From Acidobacteriota bacterium (GTDB lineage Bacteria > Acidobacteriota > Vicinamibacteria > Fen-336): a stretch of DNA of 64,000 nt. The stretch covers positions 47,240 through 111,239 of the forward strand of contig WYBL01000011.1 in NCBI GenBank assembly GCA_011526565.1, given 5' to 3'. This document shows positions 44,449 to 53,527 of the stretch, piece after piece (position 1 is the stretch's first letter; the number at the start of each line of letters is the position of its first letter). The notes beneath the pieces were generated by a model. The model did no database searches, was not told where the DNA came from, and saw only the letters and a list, made by a program, of their open reading frames with translations. The position numbers and the translations under genes are program-made.

Positions 44449-46857
44449 CTACTCGGTGCGCAGCGCGCGCACGGGGTCGAGCCTCGCAGCCCGGAGCGCG
44501 GGCGCGGCAGTGGCGACCAGCGCGACCGCCAGCAGCGAGAGCGCCGCCGCCGCGTAGGCCCCGGGTTCCTGCCAGGTGACGCCGAACAGCACGTGGGTCG
44601 CCGCCCAGCCGGCGGCGACGGCGAGCGGCGCGCCCAGGCAGATGCCGGCGACGGCGAGCAGCGCACCCTGGCCCGCGACGATGCGCGCGAGGTCCATCGC
44701 TCGCGCGCCGAGCGCGAGTCGCACGCCCAGCTCGCGCCGCCGCTCCTCGAGCAGGAAGGCGAGCACAGCGTACACGCCCTGCACCGCGACCACCAGGCCG
44801 ACGCCGGCGAAGAGCAGCACCAGCAGCGCGCTGAAGCGCTCGCGCGCGGAATGCTCCGCCACCCGGTCGGCGAGCGTGTAGACGCGGGCGAGCGGCAGTT
44901 GCGGGTCGACCCGCCACACCGCCTCCTGAAGCCCGCGCCGCAGCGCCTCCGGGTCGCCCGCGGTGCGCACGACGAGGTTGCCCCACGCCTGCCAGTTCAC
45001 GCGGCGCTGTTCGTAAGGCGTGTAGATCGTGCGGAAGTCGGGCGCGCCGAGGGTGATGCCCTTGACGTCGGCGACGACGCCGACGACGGTCATGAAGTAG
45101 GGCGTGCCGTCGTGGAAGTCGCGGTAGGCGAGCCGGGCCCCGAGCGGGCTGCGCTCGCCCCAGAACTGGCGCGCGAAGCGTTCGTTGACGATCGCCACCG
45201 GCTCGCTGCCGGCCCGGTCGCCGGCGTCGAAGGCGCGGCCTTCCGCCATTCGCATCCCCATCAGGCCGAAGTAGTCGCCGTGCAGCAGGCGCACCCGCGC
45301 GCCGGTCCCGGCGACCGGGCGCTGCGGCGGCGGCACCTGGAACAACACCGTGCCGCCGAGGCCGCCGCGTCGGTCCAGCGGCGCCGCGATGGTGTAGGCC
45401 GCGGACGTGACCCCGGGCAGCGCCGCGGCCTGCTCGACCATCGCCGCGACCGTGCGCGTCTGCTTCTCGCGGTCTTCGCCGTAGCGCGAGCGCGGCAGCG
45501 AGAACTCGCCGCCCAGCGTGCCGCGCGGCTCGAACCCGAGCGGCACGCCCGAGAGCGCGCGGAAGCTCTGCAGCAGCAGGCCGCCGCCGGCCAGCAGCAC
45601 GAACGCGAGCGCGACCTCGGCGACGACGACCAGGCCCAGCGCGCGGTGCTCGACCGGCCGCACGCCGCGGCCCGCGCCCTGCAGCGCTGCGGCCGGGTCG
45701 GAGCCGATCACCTGGAGCGCCGGCACGGCGCTGAAGACGAGGCCGAGCAGCAGCGAAGCGACGGCGCCGAACGCGAACACGCGGCCGTCGATCGCGATCG
45801 CCTGCTGCCGCGGCAGGTCGGCCGGCGCCAGCGCGAGCAGCGCGTCCTGGGTCCCCCACGCGCAGAACAGCCCGAGGCCGCCGCCGAGTACCGCCAGCAG
45901 CAGGCCTTCGGCCAGCACCTGGGCCAGCAACCTCCGGCGGCCCGCGCCCAGTGCCATGCGGATCGCGAGTTCTTCGCGGCGCGCGGCCGAGCGGGCCAGC
46001 AGCAGGCTCGCGAGGTTCGCGCCGGAGACGGCGATCACCACCAGCACCGCGCCCAGCAGCGCCAGCAGCACCGGCCGCACGTCGCCGGTCAGGAAGTCGG
46101 CGAGGCCGATCGGCACCACGAGCTTCCCGCGGTTGGTGCGCGGGTACTGCGCCTCGAGCGTCCGGGACACCGCGAGCAACTCCGCCTGCGCCCGGGCCAG
46201 CGTCGCTTCCGGCTTCAGCCGGCCGATCGCGTCGAAGTTGTTGCTGCCCCGCTCCTGCGCGAAGAACGGGGTAGCCGCGGCCGGCGCGATCCACAGGTCG
46301 GTCTCGTCGCCGAACAGGTCGAACTCCGGGCCCATCACGCCGACGACCGTCGCGGGCTCGTCGGAGAGGACCAGGCTGCGGCCGAGCACGCCGCGGTCGC
46401 CGCCGAAGCGGTTCTGCCACAGGGCATGGCTGAGGACCGCGACGTGCGGCGCGCCGACGCGATCGTCGTCGTCGACGAGCACCCGCCCGAGCTGTGGCGC
46501 GGCGCCGAGCACCCGGAAGTACTCTGGCTCGACCACTGAGGCGGCGATCCGGATCGGCTCGCCGTCGCCCGTCAGGTCCAGGCTCCACGAGCGCAGGAAC
46601 AGCGCCATCGACTCGAAGGCCGGGGCGGCGGGCCGCCAGTCGCGGCCGTCGGGCAGCGAGACGTCGCCCTCGCGGGTGATCATCACCAGCCGTTCCGGCT
46701 CGGGGAACGGCAGCGGTCGCAGCAGCACGCCGCTCACGATGCTGAACACCGCGCTGCCGACGCCGACGCCCAGCGCCAGCGCGCCGACGGCGGACGCCGC
46801 GAAGCCGGGGCTCTTGCGGAGCCGCCGGGCAGCGTGGACGAGGTCGCTCGCGTTCAT
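44449..46857 (-). CDS. MacB-fold ABC permease of the duplicated (ADOP) type
   Basis: An 802-residue membrane protein starting at ATG 46857 after GGAG. It contains two consecutive MacB-type units. Each has a helix, a large extracytoplasmic domain (VVEPEYFRVLGAAPQLGR; LHGDYFGLMGMRMAEGRAFD) and FtsX-type helices (VLVVIAVSGANLASLLLARSAARREE; VLLFAGVGLVVAVQGVYAVLAFLLEERRRELGVRLALG). This duplicated form is characteristic of Acidobacteriota. It is last in an operon with adaptor, ATPase and a sister permease (12-bp gap). Expected role: mechanotransmission-type efflux or export powered by the ATPase at 49329. The substrate is unknown. Confidence 0.9.
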   Translation of the reverse strand: MNASDLVHAARRLRKSPGFAASAVGALALGVGVGSAVFSIVSGVLLRPLPFPEPERLVMITREGDVSLPDGRDWRPAAPAFESMALFLRSWSLDLTGDGEPIRIAASVVEPEYFRVLGAAPQLGRVLVDDDDRVGAPHVAVLSHALWQNRFGGDRGVLGRSLVLSDEPATVVGVMGPEFDLFGDETDLWIAPAAATPFFAQERGSNNFDAIGRLKPEATLARAQAELLAVSRTLEAQYPRTNRGKLVVPIGLADFLTGDVRPVLLALLGAVLVVIAVSGANLASLLLARSAARREELAIRMALGAGRRRLLAQVLAEGLLLAVLGGGLGLFCAWGTQDALLALAPADLPRQQAIAIDGRVFAFGAVASLLLGLVFSAVPALQVIGSDPAAALQGAGRGVRPVEHRALGLVVVAEVALAFVLLAGGGLLLQSFRALSGVPLGFEPRGTLGGEFSLPRSRYGEDREKQTRTVAAMVEQAAALPGVTSAAYTIAAPLDRRGGLGGTVLFQVPPPQRPVAGTGARVRLLHGDYFGLMGMRMAEGRAFDAGDRAGSEPVAIVNERFARQFWGERSPLGARLAYRDFHDGTPYFMTVVGVVADVKGITLGAPDFRTIYTPYEQRRVNWQAWGNLVVRTAGDPEALRRGLQEAVWRVDPQLPLARVYTLADRVAEHSARERFSALLVLLFAGVGLVVAVQGVYAVLAFLLEERRRELGVRLALGARAMDLARIVAGQGALLAVAGICLGAPLAVAAGWAATHVLFGVTWQEPGAYAAAALSLLAVALVATAAPALRAARLDPVRALRTE

Positions 46858-46869
46858 GTGGACTCCGTT

Positions 46870-49259
46870 CTACTCGGCGCGCAGCGCGGCGGCAGGGTCG
46901 AGTGCGGCCGCCCGGCGGGCGGGCAGCCAGGCGGCGAAGCCCGCGACGGCCAGCAGCACGAGGGCCACGGCCGCGAGCGTCGCCGGTTCGCTCGGCGCGA
47001 CGCCGAACAGCAGCGGTCGCATCAGGCTCGACCCGGCCACCGCGAGGGCGAGGCCGGGGACCAGGCCCAGCAGCGCCAGGCCGACGCCCTCGCGCACGAC
47101 CAGCTTGCGCAGGTCGCCCGGGGCGGCGCCGATCGCCAGCCGCACGCCGAGCTCGGTGCGACGCCGCTCGACGCCCCAGGCCAGCACCGCGAACAGGCCC
47201 AGCGCGGAGAGCCCGGTCGCGACGGCCGCGAAGCTCGCCAGCAATGTCGTGCTGAAGCGGGGCAGCGCCCGGTCCTGCCGCACCAGGTCCGCGAGCGGAG
47301 CCCACGACGGCACCGGCAGCTCGAGGTCGAGCCCGCGCAGCGCGTCGCGCAGAGCGGGCTGCAGAGCCGACGGGTCGCCCGCCGCACGCACGACGAAGCT
47401 GAGGTTGAACACGGGCCGGGCGGCGAAAGGAACGTAGAAGTGCGGCCGCGCCGGCGCAGCGACGCCCAGGTGGCGCACGTCGCCGGCGATGCCGATCACC
47501 TCGACCTCGCGGTCGCCGCCGACGACGAAGCGGCGCCCGAGCGGGTCGCGCTCGCCCCAGAAGCGGCGCGCCATCGTCTCGCTGATCACGGCCACCAGGC
47601 GATCGTCGCGGCCGTCGCGCTCGTCGAAGCCGCGGCCCCGCAGCAGCGGAATGCCCATCGCCTCGAAGTAGCCCGGCGAGACCGAGTCGAGGCCGGCGAC
47701 CTTGCGCTGGTCGGCGGGGGGCTCGGGCTCGTCCGCCAGGCGTAACCCGGCGTCGTTGTAGATGCCGGCAGCGGCACGGTTTGGACGGCGGCGGCGGCCT
47801 CCACGCCGGGCAGCGCGCGCAGCCGGGCCAGCGCCTCGTCGGCGTACTGGATGCGCCGCTCGCGCGTGTAGCGGGTGTCGGGCAGCCGCATGCGCGCGGC
47901 CACGGCGCCGGTGGCCTCGAAGCCGGGCGAGGTCGCGGACAGCCGCTCGAAGCTGCGCAGCAGCAGCCCCGCGCAGGCCAGCAGCGCGAACGCGAGCCCG
48001 ACCTGGGCGACCACGAAGCCGCGCTGGGCGCGGCGCGCCGGGTCGCCCGCGATGCGCGCACCCGAGGCGAGCGGAGCGCGCGAGGCGAACAGCGCGGGGA
48101 ACAGGCCGAAGCCGAGCGTCGTGAGCACCGTCAGGGCAGCGCAGAAGGCGAGCACGGAGGCGTCCGGCCGCAGCTCCACCCACGCGGGCAGCGGGACGGG
48201 TGAGAGCGCGCGCAGCGCCTCGATCCCGCCGAAGCCGAGTCCGAAGCCCAACGCGCCACCGGCGAGCGCCAGCACCAGGCTCTCGGTCAGCAACTGGCGG
48301 ACCAGGCGCAGTCGCGACGCGCCGAGCGCGCTGCGCGTCGACAGCTCGCGAGCCCGGGCCGCGGCGCGCACGAGCAGCAGGTTGGCGACGTTGGCGCAGG
48401 CGATCAGCAGGATCAGCGCGACGGCGCCCATCAGCACGAGCAGGGCGGCGCGATAGTCGCGGACCAGCTCGCCGTGGGCGGGCTGGACGTCGGCCGTCCA
48501 GCCTTCGTTGGGCCGCGGGTAGCGCCGCGCCAGCTCGGCGCCGACCCGGCGCATGTCCGCTTGCGACGCCTCGAGCGTGACCCCGGGCTTGATCCGCGCG
48601 ATCACGGGGAGGAACAGCGCGCCGCGCTGCTCGCGGTCCTGGGGCGACGCCGTCAGCGGCACCCAGGCCTCGACGCCGTCCGGCCAGGCGAAGCCCGGCG
48701 GCCCGACACCGACCACCGTCGCCGGTCGCTCGTCGAGTCGCACGCTGCGGCCGACCACGCCGGGATCGCCGCCGAAGCGCGAGCGCCACAGCGCGTCGGA
48801 GATCACGATCGTCTCGGGGTACTCGCCCGCGTCTTCGCCGGCGCTGAAGCCGCGACCCAGGGCCGGCGCAACACCGAGCAGGTCGAAGTAGTTGGCGGAG
48901 ACGGTCGCCACGGTCAGCGCCTGCGGCTCGGGCTCGCGGCCCCCGGCCAGCGCCATGCGCCGGGTGTCGACGCCCGCCATCGCCGTGAAAGAGTGCGACT
49001 CGCGGCGCCAGTCCTCGAAGTTGGGGATCGAGGTCACGTCGCGCTCGATGCCGCGCGCCGGGTTCGCCTGGTAGACGAACACCAGCCGTTCCGGCTCCGG
49101 GAACGGCAGCGCCCGCAGCAGGAAGGCGTGGACCGCGGTGAACACCGCGGTGTTGGCGCCGAGCCCCAGGCCGATCGCGGCGATCGCGGTCAACGCGAAA
49201 CCGGGTGCGCGGCGCAGCGCGCGCAGCGCCTGGCGGACGTCCGTCAGCAGCGAATCCAT
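46870..49259 (-). pseudogene. MacB-fold ABC permease (ADOP type), frameshifted near 47765
   Basis: Two overlapping frames together make a ~798-residue permease like its neighbour. The first frame runs from ATG 49259 (GGGAG upstream) through EARRAPGFALTAI-type start sequences and the first FtsX unit to VEAAAAVQTVPLPA. Homology then continues in another frame from GIYNDAGLRLADEP to the end at 46870 (VERRRTELGVRLAIG ... ALDPAAALRAE). The original frame stops at 47586. A one-base insertion or deletion around 47760-47775, in a GC-rich GCCGGCAGCGGC stretch, explains it. This may be a sequencing error or a true lesion; the flanking reading frames look uneroded, which favours an error or a very recent mutation. 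Confidence 0.75.
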
Positions 49260-49328
49260 GCGCACGACTCCCGGGCCCGCGGCGCCCCCGGGCCGCGGGC
49301 CGCTTCCTGCGGAACGGAGAGAGCGGAA

Positions 49329-50036
49329 CTAGGCGCTGAGCGAGGCGATCTCGCTCTCGTCCACGACGCGGCCGTCGAACATGTGGATCGTGCGGTCGGC
49401 GTGGCGGGCGAAGCGCGGGTCGTGGGTGACCATCACGATGGTGGCGCCGCCACGGTGCAGCTCGTGCAGCAGGTCCATCACCGCCTCGCCGTTCTTGGAG
49501 TCGAGGTTGCCGGTGGGCTCGTCAGCCAGCAGCACGGACGGCTTGCCGACCAGGGCGCGGGCCACGGCGACGCGCTGCTGCTGGCCGCCCGAGAGCTGCG
49601 AGGGCAGGTGCTTGGCGCGGTGGGCCATGCCCACCTTTTCGAGCGCCTCGCCGCAGCGCGCCTTGCGCTCGGACGCCGCCATGCCGCGGTAGGTGAGCGG
49701 CAGCTCGACGTTCTCGAACACGGTCAGGTCGCCGATCAGGTTGAAGCTCTGGAAGATGAAGCCGATCTCGCGGTTGCGGATGCGGGCCCGCTGCGACAGG
49801 TCCAGGCTCTGCACCGGGTTCGAGTTCAGGATGTAGGTGCCCGCGGTCGGCGAGTCGAGCAGGCCGAGGATCGACAGCAGCGTCGACTTGCCGCAGCCCG
49901 ACGGCCCCGAGATGGCGACGTACTCGCCCTTCTCGATCCGCAGGTGGATGCCCGACAGGGCGTGGGTCTCCACTTCGTCCGTGTAGAAGACCTTGGTCAG
50001 GCCCTCCAGCGTGATCAGGGCGTGCTGCTCGCTCAT
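49329..50036 (-). CDS. MacB/LolD-type ABC transporter ATP-binding protein
   Basis: A 235-residue ATPase starting at ATG 50036 behind GAGGAAAA. Walker A GPSGCGKS, Q-loop IFQSFNLI, signature LSGGQQQR, Walker [15 protein letters not shown]-loop VTHDP. It is 22 bases after the adaptor gene and 69 bases before the first permease, so it is the energy unit of this efflux operon. It is closely similar to the orphan ATPase at 40696 (SQLSGGQQQ against NQLSGGQQQ, both with LTYR after the Q-loop), suggesting a duplication. Confidence 0.94.
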   Translation of the reverse strand: MSEQHALITLEGLTKVFYTDEVETHALSGIHLRIEKGEYVAISGPSGCGKSTLLSILGLLDSPTAGTYILNSNPVQSLDLSQRARIRNREIGFIFQSFNLIGDLTVFENVELPLTYRGMAASERKARCGEALEKVGMAHRAKHLPSQLSGGQQQRVAVARALVGKPSVLLADEPTGNLDSKNGEAVMDLLHELHRGGATIVMVTHDPRFARHADRTIHMFDGRVVDESEIASLSA

Positions 50037-50058
50037 CGCTTTTCCTCGCCTCGCTTTG

Positions 50059-51315
50059 CTAATTGAGCCGGATGCGGTCGTGGGAATCCCACGCCGAGGT
50101 GTCGGACAGGATCACCGTGTCGCCTTCCGCCAGGCCCTCGACGACCTCGACGGTGTTGACCGACGCGCGACCGAGCTTGACCTTGACCCGTCGCGCGTCG
50201 GAGGTGCCGGGGTCGAGCCGGAACAGGCCGACCGTGCTCTCGCCCTGGCCCTGGGCCGGGCGCCCGACGAAGAGCACGTTGGTCAGCCGCTCGAGCTCGA
50301 TGGTGCCGTCGACGGTGAGGTCGGGCCGGGCGCCTTTCGGCAGCTCGCCGACCAGGGCCAGGTCGACCGTGACCGTGCCGTTCTGCACGGAGGGGTCGAT
50401 GCGGGCGACCTTCGCCTCTATCACGCCGTTGCGGGTGTCGACCGCCGCCTTCTGGCCGATCTGCACGTCCTTGGCCTGGGTTTCCGGGATGCGGACCACG
50501 GCCTTGAGCTTGTCGGGCTGCGCGACGCGCGCGAGGTTGGCGCCGGGGGCCACCCGCGCGCCGACCTCGACGGGCACGAGCTGCAGGATGCCGTCGAGGC
50601 CCGCCTTGACCCGCAGCGCGTCGACCTGGCCGCGCAGCAGTCGGGCCTGGGCCCGGGCCTGCTCGACCGCGGCCTCCTGCACCGCGAGCTGGGCGGCGAT
50701 CGACTCGCCCGCGATCGCCAGCCGCTTCTGCTCGACGCTGTTGCGGTTCTCGAGCTCGCGGGCCGTGACCTGCGACAGCTTGACCGTGATGTCGGCGACC
50801 AGGCCGTCCCGGGCGAGCTGGGCGTCGGCGTCGGCGCGCATCTTGGCCTGGCTGTACTCGGCCTGGACGCGGGCGGCGGCGGCTTCCTGGTCCAGGCGCT
50901 GGCTCTCGAGTCTCACCTTCAGTTCGACGTAACGCGCTTCGGCGGCCCGAAGTTCCGAGAGTGCCTGCTGCGCCTGCAGCTCGAGCTCCGGGTTCGACAG
51001 CTCGAGGATCACGCTGTTCGCGTGCACCGGGGTGCCCGGGTGGATCACGATCTTCTCGACGCGGCCGTCCGACTGGGCCGGGATCCAGCGGATGTCCTCG
51101 GGCACCAGGGTGCCGAGGCCGCGAACCTCGCGCAGCATCTCGCCGCGCTTGACGGTGTCGGTCCAGACCGTGGCGCGCTCGACGCTGGGCGCCGCCGGTT
51201 CGAGCTGGGACAGGCCCAGCGTGATCAGCACGACGACGCCGATGGCGCCGCCGATCAGCAAGCGCTGGCGCTTCTTCTTCTCTTCGATGACGCTGGCAGG
51301 GCGGGCGATGTCCAT
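50059..51315 (-). CDS. Membrane fusion/adaptor protein (HlyD/MacA family)
   Basis: A 418-residue protein from ATG 51315 (GTG 51363 also in frame). One N-terminal membrane helix (LLIGGAIGVVVLITLGL), a lipoyl-like half (WIPAQSDGRVEKIVIHPGTPVHANSVILELSNPELE), a long coiled coil ~110-235 rich in Ala/Gln/Glu, the second lipoyl half (GLDGILQLVPVEVGARVAPGANLA), a beta-barrel and a C-terminal domain. It should link the inner-membrane permease to an outer-membrane channel; no TolC-like gene is in the window. First gene of the four-gene operon, with a sigma-54-like site upstream. Confidence 0.9.
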   Translation of the reverse strand: MDIARPASVIEEKKKRQRLLIGGAIGVVVLITLGLSQLEPAAPSVERATVWTDTVKRGEMLREVRGLGTLVPEDIRWIPAQSDGRVEKIVIHPGTPVHANSVILELSNPELELQAQQALSELRAAEARYVELKVRLESQRLDQEAAAARVQAEYSQAKMRADADAQLARDGLVADITVKLSQVTARELENRNSVEQKRLAIAGESIAAQLAVQEAAVEQARAQARLLRGQVDALRVKAGLDGILQLVPVEVGARVAPGANLARVAQPDKLKAVVRIPETQAKDVQIGQKAAVDTRNGVIEAKVARIDPSVQNGTVTVDLALVGELPKGARPDLTVDGTIELERLTNVLFVGRPAQGQGESTVGLFRLDPGTSDARRVKVKLGRASVNTVEVVEGLAEGDTVILSDTSAWDSHDRIRLN

Positions 51316-51354
51316 GGGTTTGAGTTCTTCGTCCTTCTCTCGGTCGCTTCCATA

Positions 51355-51370
51355 CACAAGCACTGTGCCA
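51355..51370 (-). promoter_or_regulatory. Sigma-54-like element before the efflux operon
   Basis: Minus-strand TGGCAC, AGTGC, TTGTG: a perfect -24 half, correct spacing and a -12 half with T for C. The predicted start is near 51345, giving a leader of about 30 bases before ATG 51315. Confidence 0.4.
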
Positions 51371-51522
51371 TCCGCGGCGGGGACCGGAGTTGCTTGATGG
51401 ACGGGAGTTTAGGCCCGCCGGCCCGACCCGGCCGCGGCTGGAGGTGTCCGTTTGCGGAACAGCGGGATCCCATGCCCGGCGGCCCCTTGACAGGCGGTCG
51501 TCCGGGCCGGAGCTTGGCGGCC

Positions 51523-51849
51523 ATGACCACCCACCCGAACGACGACGCGGAGCTGGCGATCCTCTTCTTCTCGCGGCTGACGGCCGCTGCCGGCGAGGAC
51601 TACAAGGCGATGGATGCCGAGCTCGAGGCACGCGTCAGGGAGAACCCCGGATTCGTGGCGGCGAAGAGCTTCACCGCCGCCGACGGCGAGCGGCTCACCA
51701 TCGTGTGGTGGCGCGACGAGGCCTCGCTCGCGGCCTGGCGCCATGACGAACGCCACGCCTTCGCCCAGCACACCGGCCGCGAGCGCTGGTACGAGTCCTA
51801 CCGGATGGAGGTGGCGCGCATCCAGCGGCGCAGCGCCTTCGCGCGCTAG
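51523..51849 (+). CDS. Antibiotic-biosynthesis-monooxygenase (ABM) domain protein
   Basis: A 108-residue protein of the ABM ferredoxin-like fold: LAILFFSRLTAAAGEDYKAMDAELEA, PGFVAAKSF, VWWRDEASLAAWRHDERHAFAQHTG, then YESYRMEVARI. Such proteins act as small oxygenases, heme-degrading enzymes or stress proteins; function here is not known. A perfect -35 hexamer TTGACA lies at 51487-51492, with only a weak -10 seventeen bases on. The gene is divergent from the efflux operon with about 200 bases between, which otherwise hold only GC-rich sequence and the sigma-54-like site. Confidence 0.82.
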   Translation: MTTHPNDDAELAILFFSRLTAAAGEDYKAMDAELEARVRENPGFVAAKSFTAADGERLTIVWWRDEASLAAWRHDERHAFAQHTGRERWYESYRMEVARIQRRSAFAR

Positions 51850-51870
51850 ACGCCGCAGCGCCGGCGCCGC

Positions 51871-52665
51871 CTACTTCCAGGTGACCGACGCGCGGTAGAC
51901 GTCGCCGTTCTGGGCGGTGACCTCGATGTCGAGCGACCACTCCTGCTCGGATCCGCAGGTCTCCTTGACCGCCGCGATCAGCTCGCGCTGTCTGGGCGCC
52001 ACCTGGTCGGCGACGACCAGCGGCAGCACGCCGCCGATCTTCATGCCGGCGTCCTTGTGCACGGCCTTGACGCCCTTGACCTTGACGTCCTTCCTGCCCT
52101 CGTTGATGAGGTAGATCTCCATCTGGTACTTGTCGCCGACCTTGACCCGCGACGGCGAGACGACGATCTCCAGCGACGCCGGGCTCTCGGCCGCCTTCTT
52201 GACCGCGGCCACCGCGCTGGTGTCGAAGCCGGCCGCGGCCTGGGCGCCGCCTTTCGCGTTCTCCGAGCGCGTCTTGCCGATCACGAACTGGCGGCGCACC
52301 GAGACGGCGTTGGCGCCGGCCGCCGCGTTGCGCGGGTCGATCCGCGCTGCCTGCTCGAACAGCGCGGCGGCGTCGTCGTAACGACCGGCCACGAATGCGG
52401 CCTCGGCATCGCGCACCATCGCCGCGACGTCCGGCGGGGCCGTGGCCTTCGGCGTCGGCTTCGGTCGCGCCGTCGGCTTCGGCTCGGGGGTCGCCGGCGG
52501 CGGCGTGGGCTCGGGCGTGGCCGGCGGCGCCGTCACCGGCGGGAGCGTGGGCGGCGGAGGCGGTGGCGGCGGGGCCGGGCGCGCGAGGAACAGCCAGGCC
52601 AGGACCGCGAGCGCGACCAGCGCGGCGAGTGCCAGCAGGGCCCGCGAGGATGCTGCCTTTGCCAT
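51871..52665 (-). CDS. Membrane-anchored Pro-rich/TPR-like protein
   Basis: A 264-residue protein starting at ATG 52665, eight bases after a near-perfect AAGGAGG. An N-terminal membrane helix (ALLALAALVALAVLAWLFL) is followed by ~45 residues rich in Pro, Thr and Lys that could span the periplasm. A TPR-like helical hairpin (VRDAEAAFVAGRYDDAAALFEQAARIDP) and a beta-rich C-terminal domain (LEIVVSPSRVKVGDKYQMEIYL ... SLDIEVTAQNGDVYRASVTWK) follow. I do not recognise the last domain; it looks like an Ig-like or stalk module. Cysteine is almost absent (one in VKETCGS). Confidence 0.65.
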   Translation of the reverse strand: MAKAASSRALLALAALVALAVLAWLFLARPAPPPPPPPPTLPPVTAPPATPEPTPPPATPEPKPTARPKPTPKATAPPDVAAMVRDAEAAFVAGRYDDAAALFEQAARIDPRNAAAGANAVSVRRQFVIGKTRSENAKGGAQAAAGFDTSAVAAVKKAAESPASLEIVVSPSRVKVGDKYQMEIYLINEGRKDVKVKGVKAVHKDAGMKIGGVLPLVVADQVAPRQRELIAAVKETCGSEQEWSLDIEVTAQNGDVYRASVTWK

Positions 52666-52703
52666 GAGTCCTCCTTGAGCCGCCTCGAGGGAGTCGAGCG
52701 ATT

Positions 52704-53075
52704 CTAGCCGCCGACTGCCCCGCCGAGCGGGTAGGTCGAGACGCCGAGCCGGTGGCCGTCGGGGTCGCAGAAGTAGATCGTGTGCGCGGTGCGGCCCCGC
52801 ACGATCGCCCCCGCCGCCGCCAGCCGCGCGTCCCAGCCCGCGAGGTCGTCGACCGCGAACGCGAGCAGGTGGCCCGAGCCCTGTTGCGGCCCTTCGCCTG
52901 CCAGCTTCTTCTCGAGCATCAGCACCAGCCCGCCTTCGGCCCCCAGCCACACCGAGCGCAGCGCCCCGTCCGGCTCGTGATGCCGCGCGCGCTCGGCGAG
53001 GCCGAGCAGGCCGGCGTAGAAGCTCGCCGACCGCCCGGGGTCGGCGACGCGCAGCGCGAGGTGGTGGGGGCGCAC
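52704..53075 (-). CDS. VOC/glyoxalase-fold protein
   Basis: A 123-residue protein from GTG 53075, the point where the first beta-alpha-beta-beta-beta module begins (RPHHLALRVADPGRSASFYAGLLGL). A second module ends with TAHTIYFCDPDGHRLGVSTYPLGG. His near the start, Glu (LVLMLEK) and the C-terminal DPDGHRL could bind a metal. Members include glyoxalase, extradiol dioxygenase and antibiotic-resistance proteins; the substrate is not evident. Confidence 0.85.
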   Translation of the reverse strand: MRPHHLALRVADPGRSASFYAGLLGLAERARHHEPDGALRSVWLGAEGGLVLMLEKKLAGEGPQQGSGHLLAFAVDDLAGWDARLAAAGAIVRGRTAHTIYFCDPDGHRLGVSTYPLGGAVGG

Positions 53076-53129
53076 GGGCCGCAGTCTACAATCCGCGCAC
53101 TCGCCCAGCGGCGGGCCAGGGAGAACCAG

Positions 53130-53474
53130 ATGAAGACCGTGATCCTGGTGACGCGCGAGGGCCTGGGCCAGGTGCAGGCCGCGGACCACGACTTCGGCGT
53201 CGAGATGTTCGACCGCTTCGTTCACGCCTTCGAGGGCGAGGAGCGCAAGCCCGAGGCGATCTGCTTCTACACGGACGGGGTCAGGCTGCTGGTCGAGGGC
53301 TCGCGCGCACTGCCCGGGCTGCGGTTGCTCGCCGGCCTCGGCGTGCGCCTGGTGGCCTGCCGCTCCTGCCTCGAGAAGTTCGGCCTTCTCGACCGCCTCG
53401 GTGTCGGCGAGGTGGGCACGATGAAGGACGTCGTGCGCCTGATCCAGGACGCCGACAAGGTGGTCACCATCTGA
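53130..53474 (+). CDS. DsrE/YedF C-terminal-like sulfur-relay protein
   Basis: A 114-residue protein starting at ATG 53130 after GGGAGAACC. The order EAICFYTDGVRLLVEGS, GVRLVACRSCLEKFGL and VGEVGTMKDVVRLIQ follows the DsrE-like C-terminal domain of YedF, a sulfur/selenium-metabolism protein; the two Cys in ACRSCLEKFGL would carry the persulfide. The N-terminal TusA-like part of YedF is missing. It ends where the next gene's proposed CTG start begins. A TACAAT at 53087-53092 may be a -10 box. Confidence 0.8.
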   Translation: MKTVILVTREGLGQVQAADHDFGVEMFDRFVHAFEGEERKPEAICFYTDGVRLLVEGSRALPGLRLLAGLGVRLVACRSCLEKFGLLDRLGVGEVGTMKDVVRLIQDADKVVTI

Positions 53475-53527
53475 ACTCCGGCTATACCTACGTCGAGCGG
53501 ATCGGCGCCCGCGAGGCAGGGCGCAGC

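Noticed and set aside
51487..51515. A strong promoter for the ABM gene from the perfect TTGACA
   Set aside because: The hexamer at -10 distance (GAGCTT) is poor, so it was mentioned with the gene and not listed as a promoter.
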